From CAZOJJ01 sp964580105 (GTDB lineage: Bacteria; Bacteroidota; Rhodothermia; Rhodothermales; Rubricoccaceae), in the NCBI GenBank assembly GCA_964580105.1, contig CAZOJJ010000011.1:8165-72164 (forward strand): a stretch of DNA of 64,000 nucleotides, written 5' to 3'. Below the pieces are notes generated by a model. It was not told the origin of the DNA, made no database searches, and worked only from the letters and a program-made list of their open reading frames with translations. The translations under genes and the position numbers were made by a program. This document shows positions 26,530 to 33,900 of this stretch, piece after piece; the stretch's first letter is position 1; the number at the start of each line of letters is the position of its first letter.

Positions 26530-26919
26530 TCAAACGGGGAACGGCGGGACGTGCAGTTCGAAGAGGCGGTCGAAGGCGGCGGCGAGGTCGGAGGCTCGGC
26601 CGGTGTGGACGGGAGAGGCCTGGAGGACGGCCGAGCGCGGCGCGGTCAGCCAGTGGAACCGCTCGGAGGGGGGGAGCAGGCCCAGCGCCCCGGCGTCGTC
26701 GGCCTCGCCCACGCGCCGGTAGGCGTCGAAGAAGCGGGCGAGCAGGGCCGGATCGAGCCGCGCCGCCCGCCCGACGGCCTCGGCCTCGGCGAAACGGACG
26801 TGCAGGAACCGAGCCTGCCGCGCGTGCACCACCAGCCCGGCGTTGACGAAGGTGCCGTGGTGGACGTGCGGCACGACGCGGACCACGGCGTAGTCGAAGT
26901 CGAGGAGGGCGTCGCCCAT
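26530..26919 (-). CDS. DUF3037 family protein
   Basis: 129 residues matching DUF3037: DYAVVRVVPHVHHGTFVNAGLVVHARQARFLHVRF near the N-terminus, then a helical part with a conserved-looking RFHWLTAPRSAVLQASPVHTG segment. The biochemical role is not known. It starts 1 nt after the stop of the HipA-like kinase gene, so the two are almost certainly co-translated. DUF3037 and HipA-like kinase genes are, to my knowledge, repeatedly found together, which suggests a two-protein module. Confidence 0.8.
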   Translation of the reverse strand: MGDALLDFDYAVVRVVPHVHHGTFVNAGLVVHARQARFLHVRFAEAEAVGRAARLDPALLARFFDAYRRVGEADDAGALGLLPPSERFHWLTAPRSAVLQASPVHTGRASDLAAAFDRLFELHVPPFPV

Positions 26920-26920
26920 C

Positions 26921-27766
26921 TCAGCGGCGGTAGTCGAGCGGGCGGGGCGGACGCGTGCGCAGCGCGTGCTGGGCGCGGACGGCCTCGGCCACCCACGGGC
27001 GGGGCTCCACGAGGCGGCCTTCGAAGTACTCGAGGTACGCGGCGCGGTTGGCCTCGGCGCTCTCGAAGGCCGGCGCCCGGCCGGCGGGTGCGTCCATCAG
27101 GAGGGCGGCGGGCACGTCGGCCAGCACCTCGGTCAGAACGCCCTCCGAGAGGCGCGGGGCGAGGCGCGCGTCGGCGTCGTCGAGGTCGCCCGCGAGGGGG
27201 AGGAGGACGTGGTCCTTGATGGCGGCGAACGGCGTGCGCACGCGCTCTAGCGTCAGGCCCTCCCAGTCGTGATGGAAGTAGAGCGCCGCGCCGTGGTCGA
27301 TGAGCCAGAGCCGGGCGGGGTCGCCCCACCAGAGCAGGTTCGGGTTGCGCGGCGTCCGGTCGATGTTGGTCGTGAGCGCGTCGAGCCAGACGACGGCCGC
27401 CGCCTCGGCGGGGTCGAGGAGGTCGCCGACGGCTACGGCGTCGAAGGTGAAGGCGCCGTCGAGGTAGCGGAGGCCCACGTTCGGCCCCCGGCTCCCGTTG
27501 AGGATGTCCTGGATCTCGGGGTCGGGCTCGGAGCGGCCGAAGCGCTCGTCGAGGTGGACGATGGCGTGCTCGGGCACGCTCAGCCCCAGCCGCGCCGCCA
27601 GCCCCGCCACGATCAGCTCGGCCACGAGGGCCTTCGCGCCCTGCCCGGCGCCGCGGAACTTCGTCACGAAGAGCCCGCCGCCCTCGGTGTCGAGCACGGC
27701 GGGCAGCGAGCCTCCCTCGCGGAGCGGCGTGAGGTAGGTCGTGGCTCGGTAGGTCGGAAACGGCAC
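26921..27766 (-). CDS. HipA-like kinase (single-domain)
   Basis: 281 residues. The N-lobe has EGGGLFVTKFRGAGQGAKALVAELIVAGLA (ATP-lysine and helix C region). The catalytic loop is DALTTNIDRTPRNPNLLWW and the metal-binding segment is LWLIDHGAALYFHHDW. It is shorter than HipA toxin (~440 aa) and lacks its N-terminal subdomain. No HipB-like helix-turn-helix gene is adjacent. The partner is the DUF3037 gene 1 nt downstream. HipA toxin phosphorylates glutamyl-tRNA synthetase, but no target can be assigned here. Confidence 0.82.
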   Translation of the reverse strand: MPFPTYRATTYLTPLREGGSLPAVLDTEGGGLFVTKFRGAGQGAKALVAELIVAGLAARLGLSVPEHAIVHLDERFGRSEPDPEIQDILNGSRGPNVGLRYLDGAFTFDAVAVGDLLDPAEAAAVVWLDALTTNIDRTPRNPNLLWWGDPARLWLIDHGAALYFHHDWEGLTLERVRTPFAAIKDHVLLPLAGDLDDADARLAPRLSEGVLTEVLADVPAALLMDAPAGRAPAFESAEANRAAYLEYFEGRLVEPRPWVAEAVRAQHALRTRPPRPLDYRR

Positions 27767-27901
27767 GGGCGAGCGGGCAGGTGGGGGGCGTGGACCGCCC
27801 GCCTGCCTTTCAGGTTTCCCGGGCTCCGTCTACGCGCCCGTCGGCGGAGGGGGAGCGGTAGGCTGAAAAGTTAGCACTCCCCCGGGAAAAACCGGCGGCG
27901 G

Positions 27902-27909
27902 TACCTTCC
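27902..27909 (+). promoter_or_regulatory. Putative -7 box TACCTTCC, iadA-cphB
   Basis: TACCTTCC lies 19 nt before the iadA GTG. On the opposite strand TAACTTTTC (27865-27873) could serve the divergent HipA-like kinase gene. Confidence 0.4.
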
Positions 27910-27928
27910 CCCAAATCGCCGTCCCCCC

Positions 27929-29101
27929 GTGTCGCCCCCGGCTCTCACTCTCCTCGTCGACGCCGACCTGTACGCGCCCGAACCGCTCGGCCGGGGCTGC
28001 GTGCTCGTAGGCGGGGGGACGATCCTGCACGTCGGCCCGGAGATCCCGAGGCCGGCGGGGCTGGACGTCGAGACGGTCGACCTCGGCGGGGCGCCGCTCA
28101 TCCCCGGGTTGATCGACGCGCACGTCCACGTGACGGGCGGCGGGGGCGAGGCCGGTTTCCACACGCGCGCGCCGGCACCCCCGCTCTCGCGCTACACGAC
28201 GGCGGGCGTCACGACGGTCGTCGGCCTGCTGGGGACGGACGACCTGACGCGGACGACGGGCGGCCTCCTCGCGCAGGTCCGCGCGCTCCGCGCCGAGGGG
28301 CTCACCGCCTACGCCTGGACCGGCGGCTACCACCTCCCGCCGACGACCCTCACGGGCTCCATCCGCGGCGACATCGTGCACCTCGCCGAAGTCATCGGCT
28401 TCGGGGAGCTGGCAATCTCCGACCACCGCTCCAGCCAGCCGACGTTCGAGGAGGTCGTGCGCGTGGCGAGCGAGTGCCACGTCGCGGGCCTGATGACGGG
28501 GAAGGCGGGCGTGCTTCACCTCCACCTCGGGGACGGCGAGCGCGGCCTCGGCCTCGTCCGCCGCGCGTTGGACGAGACGGAACTGCCGCCGCGCACCTTC
28601 CACCCGACGCACGTCAACCGCCGGCGGGCGCTCTTCGACGAAGCCCTCGCGCTGACCGCGCGGGGCGTCACCATCGACGTGACGGCGTTTCCGCCCGACC
28701 AGGCGGCCCCCGACGAGGTCGAGGCCGCCGAGGCCGTCGGTCACTACCTCGACCGGGGGCTGCCGGCCGAACGGCTCACGGTGTCGTCCGACGGCGGCGG
28801 CTGCCTGCCCCACTTCGACGCCCAGGGCGAATTGCTGCGGATGGACTTCGCCACCTCCGGCGCGCTGGCCGACCTGCTGGCGGCGCTCCTCGGCGCCGGG
28901 CGCGCCCTCGCGGCCGTGCTCCCACCGTTCACCACGAACCCCGCCCGCCTCCTCCGCTTCTCGCGAAAAGGCCGGATCGCCGTCGGCAGGGATGCCGACC
29001 TCGTCGCCCTCGGCGAGGACCACCGTCCGCGCGACGTGATGGCGCGCGGACGGTGGTTCGTTCGCCGCGGCCGGCCCGTCGTGCGCGGCGCTTTCGAGTA
29101 A
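27929..29101 (+). CDS. iadA: Isoaspartyl (beta-aspartyl) dipeptidase
   Basis: The GTG start gives 390 residues. It aligns by eye along most of its length with E. coli IadA (M38 amidohydrolase family). Shared blocks are PGLIDAHVHVTGGGGEAGF, GVTTVVGLLGTDDLTR, AISDHRSSQPT, the carbamylated-lysine region MTGKAGVLHLHLGD, HPTHVNRRRALFDEAL, LTVSSDGGG, and the end GRDADLVAL. IadA cleaves beta-aspartyl dipeptides. Next to cyanophycinase it most likely splits beta-Asp-Arg into aspartate and arginine, the last step of cyanophycin use. The cphB start lies 22 nt downstream. Confidence 0.92.
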   Translation: MSPPALTLLVDADLYAPEPLGRGCVLVGGGTILHVGPEIPRPAGLDVETVDLGGAPLIPGLIDAHVHVTGGGGEAGFHTRAPAPPLSRYTTAGVTTVVGLLGTDDLTRTTGGLLAQVRALRAEGLTAYAWTGGYHLPPTTLTGSIRGDIVHLAEVIGFGELAISDHRSSQPTFEEVVRVASECHVAGLMTGKAGVLHLHLGDGERGLGLVRRALDETELPPRTFHPTHVNRRRALFDEALALTARGVTIDVTAFPPDQAAPDEVEAAEAVGHYLDRGLPAERLTVSSDGGGCLPHFDAQGELLRMDFATSGALADLLAALLGAGRALAAVLPPFTTNPARLLRFSRKGRIAVGRDADLVALGEDHRPRDVMARGRWFVRRGRPVVRGAFE

Positions 29102-29123
29102 CTCACCCACCCGACCCCACCGC

Positions 29124-29957
29124 ATGCCCTCCCCCGGAGTCACCCCGAGCCCTCGCGGGTTCATCGTCCCCGTCGGCGGCGCCGAGAAGAAGCGCCACGA
29201 CCGGATCATCCTGGAGCGCTTCGCCCGCCTCGCAGGCGGCGAGGAGGCCCGCCTCGCCGTCATCCCTACCGCCTCGGAGCTCGACGACACGGGCGACCGC
29301 TACGCGCGCATCTTTTCGCAGCTGCACGTGGAGTCGGTCGAGGTGCTGCCGATCACCACCCGCCAGGAGGCCTTCCGGGACGACTACCTCGCGGTGCTGG
29401 AGGACGCCACCGGCATCTTCGTCACGGGCGGCAACCAGCTCCGGCTCTCGACCATCCTCGGCGGGACGCCCGTCGCCCAGATGCTCCGGCGGCGCAACGC
29501 GGACGGCGCGCACGTCGGCGGCACGTCGGCCGGGGCGGCCATCATCCCGGAGCACATGATCGCGGGCGGCCCCAGCGGCGCCACGCCCCGCGCCGACGGC
29601 GTCATCCTCGCGCCCGGCCTCGGCCTCACCAACCGCCTCGTCATCGACCAGCACTTCCGCCAGCGTGACCGCCTCGGGCGGCTCCTCACGGCCGTCTCGT
29701 TCAACCCGTTCGCCATCGGCATCGGCCTCGACGAGGACACGGCGATCTTCTACGGGCCGGACGACGTGTTCGAGGTCGTCGGCAGTGGGGCCGTGACGGT
29801 GGTGGACCCGACCCACCTCGACTATTCTTCGATGGACTCCGCGAGGCCGGGGGAGCCGGTGAGCCTCATCGGGCTTCGGCTGCACGTGCTCGCGCACGGG
29901 GCGCGCTACGACGTGGCGAACCGCGAGGCGCGAGCGCCGGAGCGGGCGGTGGTGTAG
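29124..29957 (+). CDS. cphB: Cyanophycinase
   Basis: 277 residues of peptidase family S51. The nucleophile elbow GGTSAGAAIIPEHM carries the catalytic serine. FVTGGNQLRLSTILGGT, GLGLTNRLVIDQHFRQRDRLGRL and AIGIGLDEDTAI are characteristic of cyanophycinase rather than dipeptidase E. It degrades cyanophycin to beta-Asp-Arg dipeptides, the substrate of the preceding iadA product. There is no signal peptide, so it acts on intracellular granules. The matching synthetase cphA lies ~1.1 kb downstream. Confidence 0.93.
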   Translation: MPSPGVTPSPRGFIVPVGGAEKKRHDRIILERFARLAGGEEARLAVIPTASELDDTGDRYARIFSQLHVESVEVLPITTRQEAFRDDYLAVLEDATGIFVTGGNQLRLSTILGGTPVAQMLRRRNADGAHVGGTSAGAAIIPEHMIAGGPSGATPRADGVILAPGLGLTNRLVIDQHFRQRDRLGRLLTAVSFNPFAIGIGLDEDTAIFYGPDDVFEVVGSGAVTVVDPTHLDYSSMDSARPGEPVSLIGLRLHVLAHGARYDVANREARAPERAVV

Positions 29958-29990
29958 CACCGCGCATCACGTAGGCGCCTCTCCGTGCCC

Positions 29991-30002
29991 CCCGGCGCCG
30001 GG
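29991..30002. terminator. Palindrome between convergent cphB and the RibD/DHFR-like gene
   Basis: The perfect palindrome CCCGGCGCCGGG sits in the 46-nt gap between the stops of cphB and the minus-strand gene, with no T-tract. It is a possible bidirectional terminator. Confidence 0.4.
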
Positions 30003-30003
30003 T

Positions 30004-30606
30004 TCAGGCGGCCGAACGCGCATCTACCGCCGGGTCCGATGCGCGCGCCGCGCGCGGTGCGTACCGCATGGCCACGGCGCCCGAAGCGAGCACCTCGTGG
30101 CCCACGAACCGCAAGTCAACGACCTTCGATAGCCCCGCGAACACCGTCGGCCCGTGGCCTGCGAGCCGGGGATGCACGATGAACTCGTACTCGTCGATCA
30201 GCCCCAGCTCCGCCAGCGCCCTCGCGAGCCGCACGCCCCCGACGAACAGCCCGTTGCCCGGCTCCTGCTTGAGCTGCCGGACCGCCGTTTCCAGGTCGCC
30301 GCGCACGAGCTCGGCGTTCCAGTCGACCCGCTCCAGGGTGTTCGAGACGACGTGCTTCCTGGCCGCGTCGATGGTGCGGGCGAAGGGGAGCATCCAGGGC
30401 TCCATCCAGTCCGGCCTCACGCCCGTCTGCGCCGGAAGCCGCCACGCGTCCTCCATCATTTCGTAGGTCACCCGGCCGAAGAGGAGGGCGTCGGCCTCGG
30501 CGATCTGCCGGGCCGCGTGGTGGTGCAGGCTCTCGTCCGCGGGCACCGCACGGTGGTCGCAGCACCCGTCCAGGGTGACGTTGATGGAGTACCGAAGGGG
30601 GCGCAT
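30004..30606 (-). CDS. RibD C-terminal/dihydrofolate reductase-like protein
   Basis: 200 residues of the RibD_C/DHFR-like family: RYSINVTLDGCCDHRAVPADE, DALLFGRVTYEMME, KHVVSNTLERVDWNAELV, GNGLFVGGVRLARALAELGLIDEYEFIVHPRLAGHGPTVF. Such stand-alone proteins are NAD(P)H-dependent reductases of unknown substrate, often in accessory regions. The gene runs opposite to the cyanophycin genes and separates cphB from cphA, which suggests a later insertion into a once continuous operon. Its upstream region contains a 12-bp tandem repeat. Confidence 0.85.
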   Translation of the reverse strand: MRPLRYSINVTLDGCCDHRAVPADESLHHHAARQIAEADALLFGRVTYEMMEDAWRLPAQTGVRPDWMEPWMLPFARTIDAARKHVVSNTLERVDWNAELVRGDLETAVRQLKQEPGNGLFVGGVRLARALAELGLIDEYEFIVHPRLAGHGPTVFAGLSKVVDLRFVGHEVLASGAVAMRYAPRAARASDPAVDARSAA

Positions 30607-31043
30607 GGTGGGGTAGCTCCTGCCCGGGAGGTGGGTTGTTTCGAGAGGCGCATGATCGGGCTGCCGTGCTCGGGCTCCGCATGACGCTCCGCATGACGCT
30701 CCGCATGACGCTTCGCATGACGCTCCGCATGACGCTTCGCATGACGCTCCGCATGACGCTTCGCATGACGGGTGGCGTCTCACCCGCCGCCCGGGCACGG
30801 CGGCAGGGCGAGGCAACGTAGGCGCGGGACGGGCGCGAGGCAAGGCCGCAGCGCTCTGCATCGGGTGCACGGCGGGTTACACGGCCGACGCCGGTTCGGG
30901 GCCATACGCATGGCTCTGAAGCCGCGGCGGACGCGTGGCGAGGGCGTTGACGCGCCGGCGGAAACGGATTCTCCATCCGGCCCCTTGCCTGTCCCGTCTC
31001 CCGTGCTCACCTTTGTCCCCCGCTCCTCTCGCCGCTTCGCCCG
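30607..31043. other. 437-bp intergenic region upstream of cphA
   Basis: I see no gene here. It holds the leader of the RibD/DHFR-like gene (minus strand), a 12-bp tandem repeat at about 30673-30770, and the C/T-rich leader of cphA (CACCTTTGTCCCCCGCTCC near 31008). CACCTTTG may be a degenerate promoter box. Short open frames through the repeat encode only MTLR repeats and are not convincing. Confidence 0.6.
30673..30770. repeat. 12-bp tandem repeat, about eight copies
   Basis: GCATGACG starts at 30679, 30691, 30703, 30715, 30727, 30739, 30751 and 30763. The spacers alternate between CTCC and CTTC, so the unit is GCATGACGCTYC. The array starts about 70 bp upstream of the RibD/DHFR-like start codon and ends ~270 bp before cphA. 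Such arrays change copy number by slippage. Confidence 0.95.
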
Positions 31044-33896
31044 ATGCGCATCCGCTCCACGAACGTCTACGTCGGCCCCAACCTCTACGCCCACTTCCCC
31101 GTCATCCGCCACGTCATCGACCTCGGCCCGCTGGAGGACTACCCCACCGGGAGGCTCGGCGACTTCGCCGAGCGGCTCGTCGAGGCGCTGCCGGGGCTGC
31201 ACGAGCACGGCTGCTCCTACGGCGAGCCCGGCGGCTTCATCCGCCGCATGACCGAGGACGAGGGGACGTGGCTCGGCCACGTCTGGGAGCACGTCGCCAT
31301 CGAGCTGCAGAACGTCGCCGGCATCGACGTGACCTTCGGCAAGACGCGCTCGGCGGACACGCCCGGCGAGTACCTCATGGTCTACGAGTACAAGCAGAAG
31401 GAGGTGGGCCTGGAGGCGGGCGAGCTGGGCCGACGGCTCATCCTTCACCTCCTCCCGGATGACCTCAAGGCCCGCCTCGACGGGCAGCCCGAAGACGGCT
31501 TCGACTGGGAGGCCGAGCGCGACGCCTTCATCCGCTTCGCGCAGCGGCGCGAGTTCGGCCCGAGCACGCAGTCGCTCGTGGACGCGGCGGCGCGGCGGGA
31601 CATCCCCTGGCTCCGGCTCAACAAGTACTCGCTCGTCCAGTTCGGCCACGGCAAGTACCAGAAGCGCATCCAGGCCACGATCACGTCCGAGACGAAGCAC
31701 ATCGCCGTCGAGATCGCCTCCGACAAGGAGGACACGCGGAACCTGCTCGAAGACCTCGGCCTGCCGGTGCCCCGGCAGCGCCTCGTCTACGCCGAGGCGG
31801 AGGCGGTCCGCGCCGCCGAGGCCATCGGCTACCCCGTCGTCGTCAAGCCGCTCAACGCCAACCACGGGCGGGGCGTCTCGATCCGGTTGATGGACGCCGA
31901 GCAGGTGCGCGCGGCCTTCGCCCTGGCGCGCGAGCACGGCACCGGGCGCGGCGTGCTCGTCGAGAGCTTCGTCTCCGGGTTCGACCACCGGATGCTCGTC
32001 GTGAACGGGAAGCTGGTGGCCGTGGCGAAGCGCGTCCCCGGCCACGTCGTCGGCGACGGGCGGCACACCATCGAGGAGCTGGTCGAGATCGTCAACCAGG
32101 ACCCCCGGCGCGGCGTCGGCCACGAGAAGGTGCTCACCAAGCTCACGTTCGACGCGCAGGCCGAGCGCCTGATGGCGGCGGCGGGCTACACGAAGGAGAC
32201 GGTGCTGCCCGAGGGCGAGGTGTTCTACCTCCGCTCGACGGCCAACCTCTCCACCGGCGGCACCGCGCTCGACCTCACCGACGTCGTCCACCCCGACAAC
32301 CGGGAGATGGCCGAGCGCGCCATCAAGGCCATCGGCCTCGACGTGGGCGGCGTGGACTTCCTGACGGACGACATCGCCCGGTCGTGGCGCGAGGTCGGCG
32401 GGGCCATCGTCGAGTGCAACGCGGCGCCGGGCTTCCGCATGCACGTCGCCCCCAGCGAGGGCACCCCGCGCGACGTGGCCGGGCCCGTCCTCGACATGCT
32501 CTTCCCGCCGGGCACGCCCACGCGCATCCCCATCGCCGCCATCACGGGCACGAACGGGAAGACCACCACGACGCGGATGCTCACGCACATCGTCAAGATG
32601 GCGGGCTACACGCCGGGCAACACCTCGTCCGACGGCGTCTACATCGACGGCCACCTCACGGTCAAGGGCGACATGACCGGGCCGACGAGCGCGCGCATGG
32701 TCCTCCGCGACCCCGACGTGGACGTGGCCATCCTGGAGACGGCGCGCGGCGGGCTCCTCCGCAGCGGCCTCGGCTTCACGAAGTGCAACGTCGCCGCCGT
32801 GCTCAACGTCACCGCCGACCACCTCGGCATCAAAGGCATCGACACGCTCGACCAGCTCGCCGAGATCAAGCGCATCCCCGTCGAGGTCGCCCAGGATGCC
32901 GCCGTCCTCAACGCCGACGACCCGCGCTGCCTCGCGATGGCCGACCACACCGAGGCCCGGCGCATCTGCTACGTCACGATGGACCCCCGCCACGCGCTCG
33001 TCCGCGAGCATATCCGCGCGGGCGGCTGCGCCGTCGTGCTGGAGCAGGGGATGAACGGCGAGATGATCACGATCTACGACGGGGGCCGCCACATCCCGCT
33101 GCTCTGGACGCACCTCATCCCCGCCACGCTCGAAGGGAAGGCCGTCCACAACGTCCAGAACGCGATGTTCGCCGCGGCCTGCGCCTACGCCCTCGGCGAG
33201 GGGCCGATGAACCTCTCGCTCGACCACATCCGCCACGGCCTCCGCACCTTCTCGACCTCCTACTACGAGGCGCCCGGCCGGCTCAACGTCTACGACGAGC
33301 ACCCCTTCAAGGTCATCCTCGACTACGCCCACAACCCCGACGCCGTCGCGGTGATGATGGACCTCGTGGACAAGCTCGACGTGCGCGGCAAGAAGCGGCT
33401 CGTGCTGGCCGCCCCCGGCGACCGCCGCGACGAGGACGTGGAGGCGATCGCCCGCCACGCCGCCGGCCACTTCGACCACTACGTCTGCAAGCGCGACGAC
33501 AACCCGCGCGGGCGCGGCCCCGACGAGATCCCGCAGCTCCTCCGCCGCGGTCTCATCGAGGCGGGCGTCGAGGACTCCGCCATCGACGTCGTCGTGGACG
33601 AGCAGGAGGCCGTGGAACACGCCCTCCGCACCAGCGGCGACGGCGACCTCCTCGTCATCTTCGGCGACGAGATCGCGCGGTGCTGGAAGCAGATCGTGCA
33701 GTTCGACCCGTCCGGCACCCGGGCGGCGAGCGGGCCGCCGGCCGTGAGCGACTCCGTGAACGGCGAGGAGGCCGAGGTCGTCGCGGCGCCCTACCTCGCG
33801 TCGGTGCCGGCCGAGCCGATTCCGCTCGCGTCCGGCCAGCGGCTCCGCCGCGACGCACGCGGCGTGCGCGTGGTCCACGACGAGGAGGCCGACTGA
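31044..33896 (+). CDS. cphA: Cyanophycin synthetase
   Basis: 950 residues, normal for CphA. It has an N-terminal domain (YVGPNLYAHFPVIRHVIDLG, HVWEHVAIELQN). The ATP-grasp domain spans ~215-480 (KHIAVEIASDKEDTRNLLEDLGLPVP, VVVKPLNANHGRGVSI, IVECNAAPGFRMH). A Mur-ligase domain follows, with P-loop ITGTNGKTTTTRML at ~500, ETARGGLLRSGLGF and ILDYAHNPDAV. It adds Asp to the backbone and Arg to side chains, using ATP. A ~60-residue Ala/Val/Glu-rich tail follows the Mur domain. The stop lies 4 nt before the Mur-ligase paralogue. Confidence 0.96.
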   Translation: MRIRSTNVYVGPNLYAHFPVIRHVIDLGPLEDYPTGRLGDFAERLVEALPGLHEHGCSYGEPGGFIRRMTEDEGTWLGHVWEHVAIELQNVAGIDVTFGKTRSADTPGEYLMVYEYKQKEVGLEAGELGRRLILHLLPDDLKARLDGQPEDGFDWEAERDAFIRFAQRREFGPSTQSLVDAAARRDIPWLRLNKYSLVQFGHGKYQKRIQATITSETKHIAVEIASDKEDTRNLLEDLGLPVPRQRLVYAEAEAVRAAEAIGYPVVVKPLNANHGRGVSIRLMDAEQVRAAFALAREHGTGRGVLVESFVSGFDHRMLVVNGKLVAVAKRVPGHVVGDGRHTIEELVEIVNQDPRRGVGHEKVLTKLTFDAQAERLMAAAGYTKETVLPEGEVFYLRSTANLSTGGTALDLTDVVHPDNREMAERAIKAIGLDVGGVDFLTDDIARSWREVGGAIVECNAAPGFRMHVAPSEGTPRDVAGPVLDMLFPPGTPTRIPIAAITGTNGKTTTTRMLTHIVKMAGYTPGNTSSDGVYIDGHLTVKGDMTGPTSARMVLRDPDVDVAILETARGGLLRSGLGFTKCNVAAVLNVTADHLGIKGIDTLDQLAEIKRIPVEVAQDAAVLNADDPRCLAMADHTEARRICYVTMDPRHALVREHIRAGGCAVVLEQGMNGEMITIYDGGRHIPLLWTHLIPATLEGKAVHNVQNAMFAAACAYALGEGPMNLSLDHIRHGLRTFSTSYYEAPGRLNVYDEHPFKVILDYAHNPDAVAVMMDLVDKLDVRGKKRLVLAAPGDRRDEDVEAIARHAAGHFDHYVCKRDDNPRGRGPDEIPQLLRRGLIEAGVEDSAIDVVVDEQEAVEHALRTSGDGDLLVIFGDEIARCWKQIVQFDPSGTRAASGPPAVSDSVNGEEAEVVAAPYLASVPAEPIPLASGQRLRRDARGVRVVHDEEAD

Positions 33897-33900
33897 GCCC

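Noticed and set aside
26921..27766. Classical HipBA toxin-antitoxin operon
   Set aside because: No helix-turn-helix HipB gene is adjacent and the kinase lacks the HipA N-terminal subdomain; the partner is DUF3037 instead.
30673..30770. Possible CRISPR array
   Set aside because: The repeats are contiguous 12-mers without unique 30-40 nt spacers, and no cas gene is present.
30636..30821. Small plus-strand frame encoding repeated MTLR
   Set aside because: It is created by the 12-bp tandem repeat (multiple of three), with no leader, promoter or non-repeat coding sequence to support it.
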